Positions 1-12,400 of a stretch of 64,000 nt of DNA are shown piece after piece. The notes beneath the pieces were generated by a model that saw only the letters and a list, made by a program, of their open reading frames with translations, had not been told where the DNA came from and did no database searches. How positions within the stretch are numbered: the first letter of the stretch is position 1; each line of letters begins with the position of its first letter. Source of the stretch: Heligmosomoides polygyrus polygyrus (taxonomy: Eukaryota > Nematoda > Chromadorea > Rhabditida > Heligmosomidae); the NCBI GenBank assembly GCA_947396885.1, contig OX377202.1:61530034-61594033 (forward strand), read 5' to 3'. Both the position numbers and the translations under genes were made by a program.

Positions 1-1122
1 CAGAACGGAGGCAGGTAGGGATATTAACAGCAGATATTAACAGATATGCCTAACAACAAGGCTCCTTGGTGTGCCTCGCCTAGATAATTAGGGCTTAAAC
101 TGAATTTGAATAGTATATCACCGTAGGAGTGGATACTGCACGGACGTATGCTACGGAAGTTCTGGATAGCTTGCTAGCATATTTACTAAATTCTGAGGGC
201 GCTCCCATACTATAGAGGGGCGTTTTTCTCAAAAACGCCTTCCACGAAAGCGGCTCGACATGGCTTCGCTGGATATCGCCATTGTTTCGAACAGTGAACA
301 GTGACAGAGGCGTCTAAGATTCCTTATAAATTGCAGCTCTACTTATTAGCTGACTTCATGGAGCGCTACTAATTAGCTTCAAAAAGGGCGACTGCTCATA
401 AGATGGGCGAACTTTTTCCTTAATCATGAATCCCATTTTGAGGACAAGTTCAAGTAATGGTACAATACGAAAATTGCTAAAGGTCTTGTCCTTGCAGTTT
501 TTAAGAACTAGACTCTAAAGTTTACTAGTAAATCAGCGGCGCACAGCTGAACTTAATATTTGTTCTAGTTCGTTGTTACACTGCGTATGATCAGTAAATT
601 AATAGTTCACTTCAGCTGCTGCAGAGAGCCGTTCATCCAAGACATATTCACTCTGTAGAAGGCCTTAAGGTGCGTGCCCTGCATGTAATATAGACATACT
701 GATAATACTGAATGCTCAATCACCAATCTTCAGGAACCCACGTCGGAATGAGTGTGCTCAAACGCTGACCAGAGGAAGAGAGGCTTTACTTTTACGTGGG
801 AGGAAGGCAATACTTTCTTATAAGAGCAGCTACAACCTTGATAACTGCAAGGACTAAAGCACTAATAGGGAAGCTGTGAAGAGAAGAGACAGCACCATTA
901 CTTCTTCATAAGGGCAATCGCACCACTGTCCTATCTAACGTGCGATTGACCTTATGAGGAGGACGCGCGATCGTCGTTGACCAGCATGACATTGTTGTGC
1001 TAGTACCGCCGCCTTGCGACCCGGTTTTCGCTGCTCAGAAACCACCGCAACACTTTAGTTGGTCGAGCGTTCACGCCACTTCCGAATTGCTCGTCACTGA
1101 CAACTGTCGCTCTTCCATCGCG
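1..1122. other. Left flank, no gene recognised
   Basis: I see no reading frame, repeat or RNA gene that I can support here. Base composition is ordinary for the window. The last 130 bases are open in the frame that leads into the candidate signal-peptide exon at 1123 and may be its 5' untranslated part. Confidence 0.4.
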
Positions 1123-1186
1123 ATGATCGCCTCCCTCGTTCTCCTGCTCGTTGGAATCTCACAAGTCGGAGCTGGAGCCGTTGGAG
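1123..1186 (+). CDS. Possible first exon coding a signal peptide
   Basis: An ATG opens 21 codons reading MIASLVLLLVGISQVGAGAV and one glycine, then stops at a consensus donor (GGAG|GTAAGT). A short start, a run of Leu/Val/Ile and a small-residue end (AGA) are what a secretory signal peptide looks like. The exon is 64 nt and ends in phase 1. I cannot place its downstream exons with certainty. A TTTGCAG acceptor at about 5628 opens a cysteine-containing frame of compatible phase, but that link is speculative. The product would be a secreted or luminal protein, of unknown function. The alternative is a chance hydrophobic stretch. Confidence 0.35.
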
Positions 1187-2838
1187 GTAAGTTCCTGGCA
1201 CTACAACCGGTGTCACTCGCAGCACGGTCGTTTCAGAATGCCGGTCCGAGTGCGTTGAGCAGAATCTCTACAAGATTGTCCGGGTGCATTTGCAGGTATC
1301 AGCTGAGGTCCCGCCAGCATAGAGGCAGACCGGCAATTGTCCCTTTCAGGACGACTTTGTGATGGCCGGCATCTGCAGGAACACCTCTGTCTCCTCCGGT
1401 GCTCTCTCTACCGTAATACCTTTCATCTGCAATCGCCACACTGGAATCTGGACGTTGGACACAAATGTGAGAGTTTAACAAGCTTCACTCTTTGCTACAC
1501 CCAAAAGATCTTTTAAAAGCGAAAGGCAAACTGACAGTGTGCTGCTACACGAGCCAAGAATATACATAGGCTGTAGCGTGTAGTTTTGAATGTCAGTGTT
1601 TCTTTCCCTTTGTTTCGGGCGGAAGTGAGATGGGCCTGTTTTGCGAATAACTAGTTTCAAATTCACCATTCAAATGCTATAAGTGCTTCACCTTGATAGC
1701 TGCCACAACTGAAACACCTAAGAGTCACGAACGATCGAGCTATACAGAAATAGAACCCCGAATTTATTGAGGCTTAGCATTCTCTCCGAGTATGTATGTG
1801 AAAGCGTAGAGTATCATGTGTGTATTCGTGACAACTGACTAAGTATGAGATCCTGTATTTCCTCATGCTACTGTGTCTGACCTCTTCTCTATTTCTTAAA
1901 CGATCTACAGCTTGTTTGATATTATGCAATCGGCTAATCAACGGATAATTATCGAGGGAAAGGCTCAAATTGATTAAACGAGGTGAGAATGTTTGTCGCA
2001 GGCTACACCTCTAAGTGTCTTGGAAATCCTGAAACTATTTTTTAAAAACGTTTTATAACGTCCACAACTCAGTCACTTAGACTACCTTGCTTTGCTTCCT
2101 TCTGCGCCACGCATTCTCCTGCGGAATGTGCATTTGCCGAGTACATGCAATGGCTTGACGTAGCCATCCTATGAACAAGCCAATGTGTCACAAGTAGGAT
2201 AACAATTCACGGACCTCGAAGGTACGCAGAACCTGGTTGATCTGGAAGAAAGAGTGTTGGTCCGATTGAGCTACTCACGCCTTGATGCAATACGTAACAT
2301 AGACAACACTCTGTGAAATATTTAATAATATGCGAAATATATAGTGCACACTACAAACACAAACACGGGATATGACGGCGGGTGCGCTTGGATCCAATAG
2401 CCTGTACATAAGGCAGTTTCACCTGATTGACTATGCTTCGAGTGAATTTAAACCAAGCCGCATTCCTGTGCACCCAAGGCATTGAAGCACAACCCCGCTG
2501 ATGTGTATGTTATCTAACAATAAAGCACTGAAATATGAGATCTGACAAAAGCCAAGGCGCAAATAGACCTTATGGGCGGTAGTCGTTCTTCATCTATGAT
2601 GTTTGAGTCCTACTAAATAGTGTAACAAACGTAGAGGCGCGTAATACGACCAAACATTTCGTCTCTATGCATGATATATGACACCATTCCTACTGTTTTG
2701 GCTAAATTTACGAGCCGAAACACCAAGACGTGATGGGGCGAGCATCGGAACACACTTATGCCATACAGCGAGAAACATAAATAAGCCAACTCGGCTACGA
2801 GCACGCGGAAAAGCGCCAAATTAACTCGGTGAGGAATC
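1187..2838. other. Stretch with no supported gene
   Basis: Only short, unrelated open frames occur on either strand. If the exon at 1123 is real this would be its first intron. No terminal repeats or tandem repeats were noticed. Confidence 0.4.
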
Positions 2839-2844
2839 ATGAAT

Positions 2845-5320
2845 CTGCTTCTTCTTCTTCAGCGTTTGTCCCGATTCATGGCGGGGTCTACTTTTCTGGT
2901 GCCATGTCGCCATCTTTCCCGATCCAATGCTAGATCAGGGTGGACACCAGCTGCTTCAAAGTCATTGTGTAACGTATCAGCCCAGCCCTGCTTCGGGAGC
3001 CCTCTAGGCCGCTTTCCTGTCACCTCGAAGTTAAGGCGTATCTACGGACGCTGTCGCAAGTGAGCATTACATCATCAGCATAAAGCAACGTCCAAGGAAC
3101 TGGCCACTGAAGATCACGTGATATGGCTCATGGCTGGATCCATAACGACGATGAAGAGCAGAGGGGAGAGCGCAGAAACTTTATGTACTTCGACGGGGAT
3201 GGGAAACTCCATCGACGTACCTCCTGGCGCTTGGACTCTAGTCCTCGGATAAGAATAAAGCAGCCACACCCACTCAATAAGCTCTTCGGGAACATTATGC
3301 TGTCTTAAAGCATATCACCTCACGGAGAACACGGCCGAAGACCTTCTCCAAGACGAGGAAGGTAAGAGCACCGGCTTCTGTTTCTCGCGGTGTCTTTCCA
3401 TATGTATACGAACGGCGTGTATGGCATCGTTAGTGCCACACCCGGGTACGAATCCACACTGGTAGAAAGCTGGACGACGTCACGAATGCGTCCATCAACA
3501 ATTCGCTCAAAGATCTTCATAGTATGCGAAGGCAAACGAACTGGATGGTAGCTTGTGCAGTCTGCTGGACTGCCGTTCTTCTTCCAAATCGGAATCGTCG
3601 TGCTTATCTGCCAACTATCAGGTACTTTCTTTTCCTGAACCACCTGCTTGAAGAACGTCGTCAGCCACTCGGCTGAGTAGCAGCATTTGGACTTCCACAA
3701 ATCGGAGGCCAGATCATCAGTGCCCGTTGCCTTATATGGCTTCATCTTCTTTAAAGTCGCTTCTGTCTCCTCAACAGTGATTTTCTGAACGGGATCGTAC
3801 ATGGGAAGAGTAGAGGAATGGCTGGATGGGCAAACTCTACCGCTGAGATTTCCTCGAAGTAGTTTCGCCAGATTCAAGAACATTTTCCGGTCCATTAGAA
3901 GATGGTCATTGTCATCGTTGACGCCGAAGAACTTTTCAACATAATTGGTATGGCGATGACGGACCTTGGCGAGTTGATAAGGAAATCGCTCACCATCGCG
4001 CGACTCAGATCTCTCGTTGACATCATCATAGTGAATGGCTCTTGCAACGGCCACTGGCCTCTTGGCCGATCTATTCGCTTCCTGATACAAGCGCCACTTC
4101 TCGGCTATCTTGTCGCTGAGGAATGCAAATATAACCTCTTCTTCTCACGGACTTTTTCTTTAACCTCGTTAGTCCACAGCCATGACTGCCTGTCGACCTT
4201 GCGCGGTCCCAGTTTCGTAGTGCCAAGTTCGGAGCGTGCAGCATCTAGCACGGCTTCGGCAGCACCCCGCCAGGCTTCTTCGGCGGTCGTGACCGTCGGC
4301 AACCGAATGCGAGATATCACAGCTGTTTCATTCTCCTTCAACCGCCAGGACGTAATTCTTGCTGGACCGCAACGCTCGGCCTGCCTAGTGCTCAGAGGAG
4401 TGGATTTTCATAGTGCAGATCAGCGGTCGGTGTTGCGCAGCGACCGCCTCGTACGGCACGATCTTCGCGTCAGTGACTACCCCTTGGTCTTGATTCCTTA
4501 CAAGGACAAAGTCGATTTGCGTTTTAGTGTTCCCGCTATGAAACGAGATGAAGTGGGAGTCACGTTTTCGAAACTTCATGTTGACGACGGTGAGGTCGTG
4601 TGACTCTATATACTCAAGTATGCACACACCATCGACGTTACGTGACCCGTACCCGAAACCACCATGACAGCAGTAATCGTCTTTTGTTGCTCCAATGTGA
4701 CCATAAAGATCACTTACAATAATAATTACGTCCAGTTACGGAACTTCTGCTGTCTTCTCATCAAGGAGGCTCCAAAACTCATACTTGTCTCTTTCGGAGC
4801 ACCCAGTCTGCGGAGCATACGCAGGGAAGGGGTGGTGCATTCGCCGCTCAGCAGCGACAACGATCTTCATCAAGCGGTCGCTAAAGCGCTCCACACTTGC
4901 AATCGCGTCTCGGAAGCGTTCGGAGACGATTATACCACCGGACTGCCACACAGAACGGCCTTGAAGCCTCAGCCTGTCCCCCTTGATTTGCTACAGGACC
5001 GCCTCGTCTCTTACACCGAACAGAAGTCAACCTTTCATCGCTCCATGCCTTTGCCAACTCAATGGAGCGGCCCGACAAAGTACCCAAATTCAGTGTAGCT
5101 ACGCGGGTCCTGCTTACGTTACGGGACTTTCGGCATAGCTTAGTTTCCCCCGATGCCGTCTTCGCATTGGGGACCCTCGCATACTTTCTAGGCTCGCCAG
5201 GTTTTGCGAGTGCGTCGGCTCCCGCGGACCCCGTAGCATTATCTCGAGCACGCGATACATGAAGCACCATCAAATATGTGATGTGACATGGGATCACCAT
5301 AGGCCGGCCCGTCGCTTGGA
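2845..5320 (-). mobile_element. RTE-clade non-LTR retrotransposon, decayed (copy A)
   Basis: This is an RTE-type LINE read from about 5320 to 2845 on the minus strand. The endonuclease part begins near 5120 with TLNLGTLSGRS and continues through AYAPQTGCS (about 4810) and TQIDFVLV (about 4520). The reverse transcriptase follows, with a KATGTDDLASDLWK block near 3720 and the catalytic LLYADDVML near 3090. The element ends at 2849 in a CTTCTTCTTCTTC run, so the sense-strand 3' tail is a GAA-type microsatellite, as is common for RTE. Several frameshifts and stops split it into at least five frames, so it is dead. A closely related copy B lies at 15.8-18.96 kb in the same orientation. Comparing the two shows that copy A keeps an uninterrupted site where copy B carries a MITE. 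Confidence 0.9.
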
Positions 5321-5350
5321 CACTTGGCGGCCCCTAGGCCGCTGAGCGTC
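5319..5350. repeat. Short GGCGGCC hairpin
   Basis: The sequence CTTGGCGGCCCCTAGGCCGC folds on itself and is followed by TGAGCGTC. A similar arrangement (TTTGGCGGCC, then GGCCGCTGAACGTC) is found at 63846-63889. It sits exactly where homology between RTE copies A and B stops, so it may be a small separate insertion at the RTE 5' end. Confidence 0.35.
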
Positions 5351-6413
5351 TCGCACGATTGGTAACTAGAGAGTAGAAATGAAATGCGCTTCCGAATTTT
5401 CAAATATAACACGTAGTCAACTCGTGAAGCCTCCTGAAGTTTCGATGTATTCTAAAATGAACGATTTCTCATAATGGATGCATAATTGTAGATCAAGTAG
5501 AAGTTTAATACGGAAAATCATCGTAGCAACATAAAAGAAAACTCGAATTGCCCTTATTCGCTTTCAAGGTAATGTGTTCGCAACTCAGGAATGCAGAGTC
5601 CACGGAGGCAAATCGGCAATTGTTTGCAGGACGAAGAAGGAATTGTCCAGTTCAAGGTGCGATGCCCACCGAACGATCCCGTCCGACCTGTGCAGCTTGC
5701 GGCTTGCCCACGATCGTTCTAGAGAGAAGCCAGGCAACAGCCACTTGTACTCCTTTCACCTCGTTTATTCTAGTAACGTATGGCGATGTTCCAAGCTGAA
5801 AACAAAGCCCATCGATCTCCGACATGATTTTCATGAATATTCAAAATAACACGCGTCAGTAGCAGAACGGTGGAAACCGAAAATTGATTGCGTTTATCAC
5901 AGTCATACAAGTCACGAAACATATTTCACTGATCACAACAAGCTGATATGAGCGGAGGAACGGGGGAGCGGCCTGAGTGGGCCACAACAACATAGCCATT
6001 GTCTTACGACACCGAAAATAACTGAAGAATCTGTCTTATTAAGGATGGCAAACAGAACTGCGGAGAAGATTCCTTGCGGAAAGAAAGTCAAAGAAATGGG
6101 AGGAGAAGTGAAGGAGCAATAAATCCGTGTGTTCGGTACCACCTACCACGATTGCTCAATATTATTATATTATAGAACACATTGATATATTAAGACGATA
6201 GAGCTTCAGAAGCCAGTGAAACCAGTGAAAAGCAGAAGTCATGGGAGTTCATCGAGGCGCTGGTGGATTCGGAGAAGTGAAATCTCGCTCAATTCCCACC
6301 GAATTTCGACTCCTGCTATTCACTGTCGTTGACTAGGAACGGAACAGAACTACCTACAGTTATGAACAAATGGTATCATAGAGAGGAACAGGACAGGAGC
6401 GTCGAGGCGTCCT
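5351..6413. other. 3' flank of the transporter gene, nothing firm
   Basis: This lies just downstream of the SLC33A1 stop codon on the minus strand, so the proximal part should be 3' untranslated sequence. I see no clear AATAAA on the minus strand close to the stop. A short frame at 5652-5834 (minus) preceded by TTTTCAG was tested as the terminal transporter exon and does not fit the required phase. Confidence 0.4.
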
Positions 6414-9400
6414 TCACTTCTTCATCACACTCCAGTCCTTTCGCGGGATCTTTTGGAGGTATTTGATCTTATTGAACAACAGCTTGTACCTGAAATGGCA
6501 ACGAATGACAGCAGCCGATGGCACCCCTAGAGCCCCAAATCGAGCCAGCCTGTGAATGACTGGGCGCGAGTTACTCTGATCTTTCTTGGCTCACCACCAA
6601 CTTATCACCATGTGCCGCTTTCCCGCCTGGCGAGAGAGTTCCTAAACCTCTTTCTTTGCACACCATCCACATTGTTGCACTTTTTCCCAGCTCGTTCTTT
6701 ATAGGGGTCAAAAGTTCTGCCCGACCTAAGAAACCGACGACCGGCAGTCCCTGAACATTCTGCGCTGATCCAGAACAATCTGAAATCAAATCTGCGGCCA
6801 CCCATCGCCACTCTGAACAAAATCGCAGTCGAAAATCCTGAGCTCGGATACTATGCTACCGGCTTACATTGCAGGTCGGTGCATAGTAAAGCATCGAGCG
6901 ACAGAGCGCGACAAGCTCGATTGGCGTGGCTAGCATAGCTAGTGCTCACCAGCAGGGATGTGCGGAATTTCCGTTTCCGCGTTCCGAATTCCGGTTTCCG
7001 GCCATTTTTGGGTGTTGCGTTCCGTTCCGTGTTCCCACTGTTTTTGGACCGGAAGGCGGAAACGGAAATGGACATTGAACACAATCAGATTATCAATTAA
7101 AAAGGGTTCTTCTTCATATAATTGTGAGATAAATACTGTCAGACAACTCTAGTATTAATTTTCATGGAATTATAGTTGGTCTACCAAGAAAGTACTCAAA
7201 AATGGGAACGGCTGAGTGCAGGGCACAACTAATGGGCCAGCAATGGCTATGTGTGCATTGTGTGCTACGAAAATGTAGTCAACATTTGAATGATCATAAA
7301 ATTCTTGATCCATTAGTTATAAACAGCTACAAAAACTTTGTAAGCATATAGCTCAGTGTCATGAAACAAAGGGTTCAGTAGAGGTTGTGCCATGCGGTTG
7401 TCTGCCCCAAGATTACATCAGTGTTCCTGATTGAAGGTGTAAATTTCATCCTTTAATTTCGTTAGGTGTTATATTTATCCATATGAAGTTATGCAATGCA
7501 TTTTTTAATGAATCATCACGACTATCTACCAGGAGAAGTTATTTTGATTGACTAGGGTGATTTGTTGAATTCTGACACAAAACTATTGCTTCGAGAACCA
7601 TCTAGGAACTGTCCAGCTGTGTCATCTTGGGCGTGGGGGTTCCGGGCTGGCACATATGGAATATTCCTGTGGAAGAGTGGACCCATCATGACTAATCAGT
7701 CATCCAGTTATCATCTTATTGTTAGATCCCAGACTAAATTCTGAGTACTAGTTTCGGTGACTGTAATGTAACTGCTAATGTTGGGTATGCAGATATCTTT
7801 GCAGTCACCTTGTCGTCCATGATGCCACAGGTTTCCAAAAATGTTGGGAGGAATCTCTTTCCTGGTCGGAATATGATCTAGGTGGCTACTCCAGTTTTAG
7901 ACTTCACCCGAGTCAGTTTTTTAATGCGGGTCTGTAAGTAGCCTCAACTGGTTAATTCAGTTAAGGTTCAGAAAATTGCAGCATCAAAAAAGTCAGCGAA
8001 AAACCCGTCGGCGAAGCTATGGAAACAACAGAAAGACAGCTGAAATAATAAGATAAGACCCTAAATTTGTTTTCGCTTATTGCTCTAGCCATAGCTAAAA
8101 GGTTATCATAACAATATTATGAATTCATGCTTCGTTATGCTATGTTATGATGAGAATGTGCATTAATCTGTAGAAGATTCTGCTGCTCGCAAAGTTCTGA
8201 GCAATAAAGGCGCAATGGAAGCCGCTTCTGACGCCGTTTCAGATGCACTTCTGAAAAAATGGCGAATATGTGTCATTTCCGTTTCCGCAATTCGTATTCC
8301 GGTTTCCGGCCATTTTTGAGCGTTTCCGTTCCGTCTTTCGTCTTCCGCTTTTTCCAGAAAAATTTCCAAATTTCCGCACATCCTTGCTCACCAGCCCTAT
8401 GGCGGTGCTCGAGTATAAGTATGCGGCGCCGTTTGCTATTGGGTGCAAGTCTAAAAAGTGTCCAATTTATTTTCTTCCACAGGGTTCGGGGAATTTGTCC
8501 AAACACTCAGCGCAGAAGTCCAGAAAATGCTAAGCACGGACATAAGCACATCGCAGCTGCAAGAGCCTGGCTTCCTGCACCTGCTGCTGCTTCCACAAAC
8601 TGCAGAGGCACACACAGTTTTTTCGTTAACACGTCCCCTAAAGCGCGACTCCAGCTTGCACAGGGAAACAGCTAGCGTCAACAATCTACTTGGAAAGTGA
8701 GAAGTTAAGGAACAGTCAGTGTGATCTATCCCTGTAGAGAAGTGCAAGCACTTCGCTCCGTTCATTCGAGAAGGGCAGAAAAATTGAACAAAAACTTGAT
8801 ACAAAAATAAAGCCAATGAGAAACCACCATACTACAATATTTCCACACTACTTTGCAGTTTGCTATCCAGAGACGCCACCTTCTTGAGTTCGCTTCGCTT
8901 CTTAGGATACATTTCAATTCATCTTGCCAAACACATCCGGGAGCAGTTCAGGAACCATGGCTGAATAAAAGTTGCTTGGGCGCAGCTCTGGTTCCCGAGG
9001 GCGGTGCAACTTAATCCGTCCCATAGTCCCACAGCACACAACTCCACAAGTTCTCTATACTTCTGCTTGAAGTTCTCCTTTTCGCTCTGTGCATGCCTTC
9101 AGAAACCCGGAAAAAATGCGACTGTCCGCTCAGCGGTCCGTACTTCACCGTGAGGATAAAGGGAAAAGAATAAAAGCCGGCGATGAACCACCCCTAACTG
9201 GGTGTACCCGACATCACTTCTACGGGACGTCACGAAGGCATTTTGAATGAGAACTTCCCTTATCCAATGGTTGATGGGAGCCAGCCGACGGGAGTTTCAA
9301 CAAGTTGGAGTTTTCTCCTTCCGAAACAAGACAGCTACCATCACAGCTACCCGGAGGGATGGAAAGCTTCATTCGTGTAGCCGGGATCCAACCTAGGATC

Positions 9401-12400
9401 GATTCGAGACACCTGTGATAGCCAGCGCCACCTTCGACTGTGCGGTGCGTGCCCATTGCATGGTGTGGAGAGAAAAGAGCCTTTGACAAACGCATATAAT
9501 TTCCGGTCTGATCACTCAACTGCCTCCTCCACGTCTACAAATAGCAGTAGTTCAAAAGTCCAACATTTGGCAACATCAAGGGCACAACCGCGCACAGAAA
9601 GCTTTGAGCAACTCACCATATGAGACCAATGACAGAACACAGCGCAACTGAGATGTAGTAGCCGTCGACGGCAACCTCACAGACGTCACCGCCAGCAGCA
9701 CACTGATCAGCCAGCGCTTTGGTATTACATGTGTACAGAATGCTGAAAAGGAAAGCTTTGAATGGGAGGAGCAGCAGAATGTGACAAACTCAGCAGGAGT
9801 TTTGCTCACACGAAAACCCAGCCCTTCAACCGCTTCCTAACCTGTAGGATGTCCCAAACATTGTTCCAAACACAGAAGGCCTTGGAAAAGGACTACACGT
9901 AATGAGCATTGGAAGACGTCGTCCAGTTTTGAAGTCAAAAACGGAAATCAATCGAGAACAGTACTCAGCGAATTGTATATTCAAAAATTCAGCGATACGA
10001 ACGAGGATTGTCTACCTAGCGATCCTGAGTACCAATCAATTTGTTATCAACTGTGCATAGCTAGCTCTGTAGCAGAGCACCTGATAGTATCGAAAGGGCA
10101 ATAGGATCCACTAATGGTTTGAAGGGAGTCCTCAGATCGTGTGAGTAGCTCGGTAAGCAGCGCCATAAAACCTCTTACGGATCCTTGCTCTATATTCGTT
10201 TCAAGAACGATATCAAACTCTCGTTTCTTCTATGCTGCGTCGAGCAAGTCTTTCTCTCTAACAAGGCTAGTCTGAAGCGCATTTCTGAACGGGGAGAACG
10301 AGTCACATAAGAAAGATCCCGCCCTTAGTATAAGATTTTGCATCCTTTTTGTAAAATCGTTAAACCAAACGACTGTAGGGCGCGTAAAGTTTACTATAGA
10401 ATCGCGTCGGCCGCGCGGTGTCCTCGCGAGTGCTGGCGGAGCTATCTTGTATGCCTGCGGTGCCCCGCCGACAAGCGGTTCGGAGTGCAGTGGATAGTGG
10501 CGTTGCTTCATACGAGGGAATTTATCTTTATCTAAAGACGCACATTAAGAAGATCGTGGGATGAATTAACACGAATTCCTAAGGACTTCGGGAAAACCAT
10601 TCTACCCGAACTTTTAAAGAAGCCAAGATGCGACGTCTATAACCAGCCTTGAACCAGGGATAAGCTGCCAGCTTTTCAGCGCTAGAATGGCACAAGGTAC
10701 ACCACCGACAGGACCCTCCACATCATTATAACAGATCCGTTTTCATTAAAGCAGAAAACGCCTAAAAGTTTTGCAGATGGCAGGGCCCCTCAAATCTCGG
10801 TCGATCATTTGGAAAGCAAAATTGCCGCAACGCACGTGATCTGAACCCCTAACCTCCCACCTAAGAAAGCAGCGCCACTATTCACTACACTCCGAACCGC
10901 TTGAGTGCCGGGGCACCGTGGACGTACAAGATGCCTGGGCCGGAGCTCGTGAGGACACCGCGTCGCCCGCCTCCCCGATTTCATATTGAACTCCCCCCCC
11001 CTACTCGTTTGATTTAACGACTTTGCAAAAAGGACACACACTTTTATACTAAGGATGGGATCCTTCTTATGCGAGTTGCTCTCCCCGTTCGGAAATACGC
11101 TCCAGACCTTGTTAGAGGAAAAGACCTGTTCGACGCAGCATAGGAGAAATGAGTCTGATATCGTTCATGAAACGAATAAGGGATAAAGTTCCGTAAGAGC
11201 TCTCACGACGCTGTTTACTGAGCTACTCGCACGATCCGAAAGCTCTCATCAAGCCATTAGTGGAGCCCTTATGTACTGCACCATCGTGAGCTCTAGTGCA
11301 TGGACCAATCAATAACTGTTTGAGATGTAGAACGCATTCCACTTCTAAGGGATACCGTGGAGGCAACATGAGTGCATATTCTTCCTGTACAGTGAAATTC
11401 AGTGAACAGCTGGAGAATGGAGAAGTCAGTGCTTTATCAAAAGTACCTATTCATCGACCCCAGAAAAGTGGAGCGCTTGGTATTAGGGGCGGGGGATTCA
11501 GTAACCCAATTCGGGTGCAGTCCAGAAACGTTATCTCCAGCATAATTTAGCTACTTGTTCTAAACGATCAGAACAATCAAGACCGGCTGTTGTAAATCCG
11601 AAGTCAGACGAACTGCTAGTACACCTTTTGCGGGACACTGTGGACCGAATCTCTCATAATGGCTTATGCAGTCAGTTTTTTTAAATCAGAATCTGAATTT
11701 ATCTGATAAGAGATGGCTCTTGTTTAACGATGACATTAAACCCGAATTCTATTGGCCATCGGCGCCCTTGAAGTACGTGTATTCCCCATAACAGAAGAAC
11801 TTCTAGGAAGGCTCACTTCTTCGTTCCCTTGACGACGCAGTCCTTCCAAGTGAACCAATCAGTAAGCGACAGAATAAGCGTGACCGGCCAGTTGCCGCCG
11901 AGGTTGTTCAGCGTGTTCAACAGAGTCATGTACGTTCCTCCGATGCGCGGATCTGACACCTGCGCATTGAACGCCATCATCGAGACGAACATGCAGTATG
12001 TCGCCACCTGAACTAAGATTTCCTGAAGCATTTCCCACACAATACCGATGTCTCTCGTTCCTTCACTGAACAGTGGAAACTCTCACTAACGGCCAGTTTT
12101 TCGATGAAAATTCTCATACCGTCGTTTTACAGTATGCGCAGCTTAGTTCACCCTGTCTGTGATCTATGTTCCAGCTAGCCACATTCCTGTCATGAGTTCC
12201 GCTTCTCGTGTCATCCGTTTCCTTCATGCCTAGAGTCCAGCTCTTGGCTCATTGCATGTCACTGGGGTATTTGCTCAATCGTCACATCATCACTTCTGCT
12301 ACATCCTGGATAAGAAATTCTGTGCAAGACGCGTTCACCAGTTACAAGTTGTTATGACGCGTAGTTGCTTCCCCAGGGCCAGTGCCCAGCGTACGTATTT

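Noticed and set aside
5652..5834. Terminal exon of the SLC33A1 gene
   Set aside because: The TTTTCAG acceptor gives an early stop in the required phase; the exon at 6489-6414 fits phase and continues the conserved C-terminus.
9075..9140. Alternative last SLC33A1 exon after a CGGACAG acceptor
   Set aside because: It is phase-compatible but has a poor acceptor and no similarity to the family C-terminus, unlike 6489-6414.
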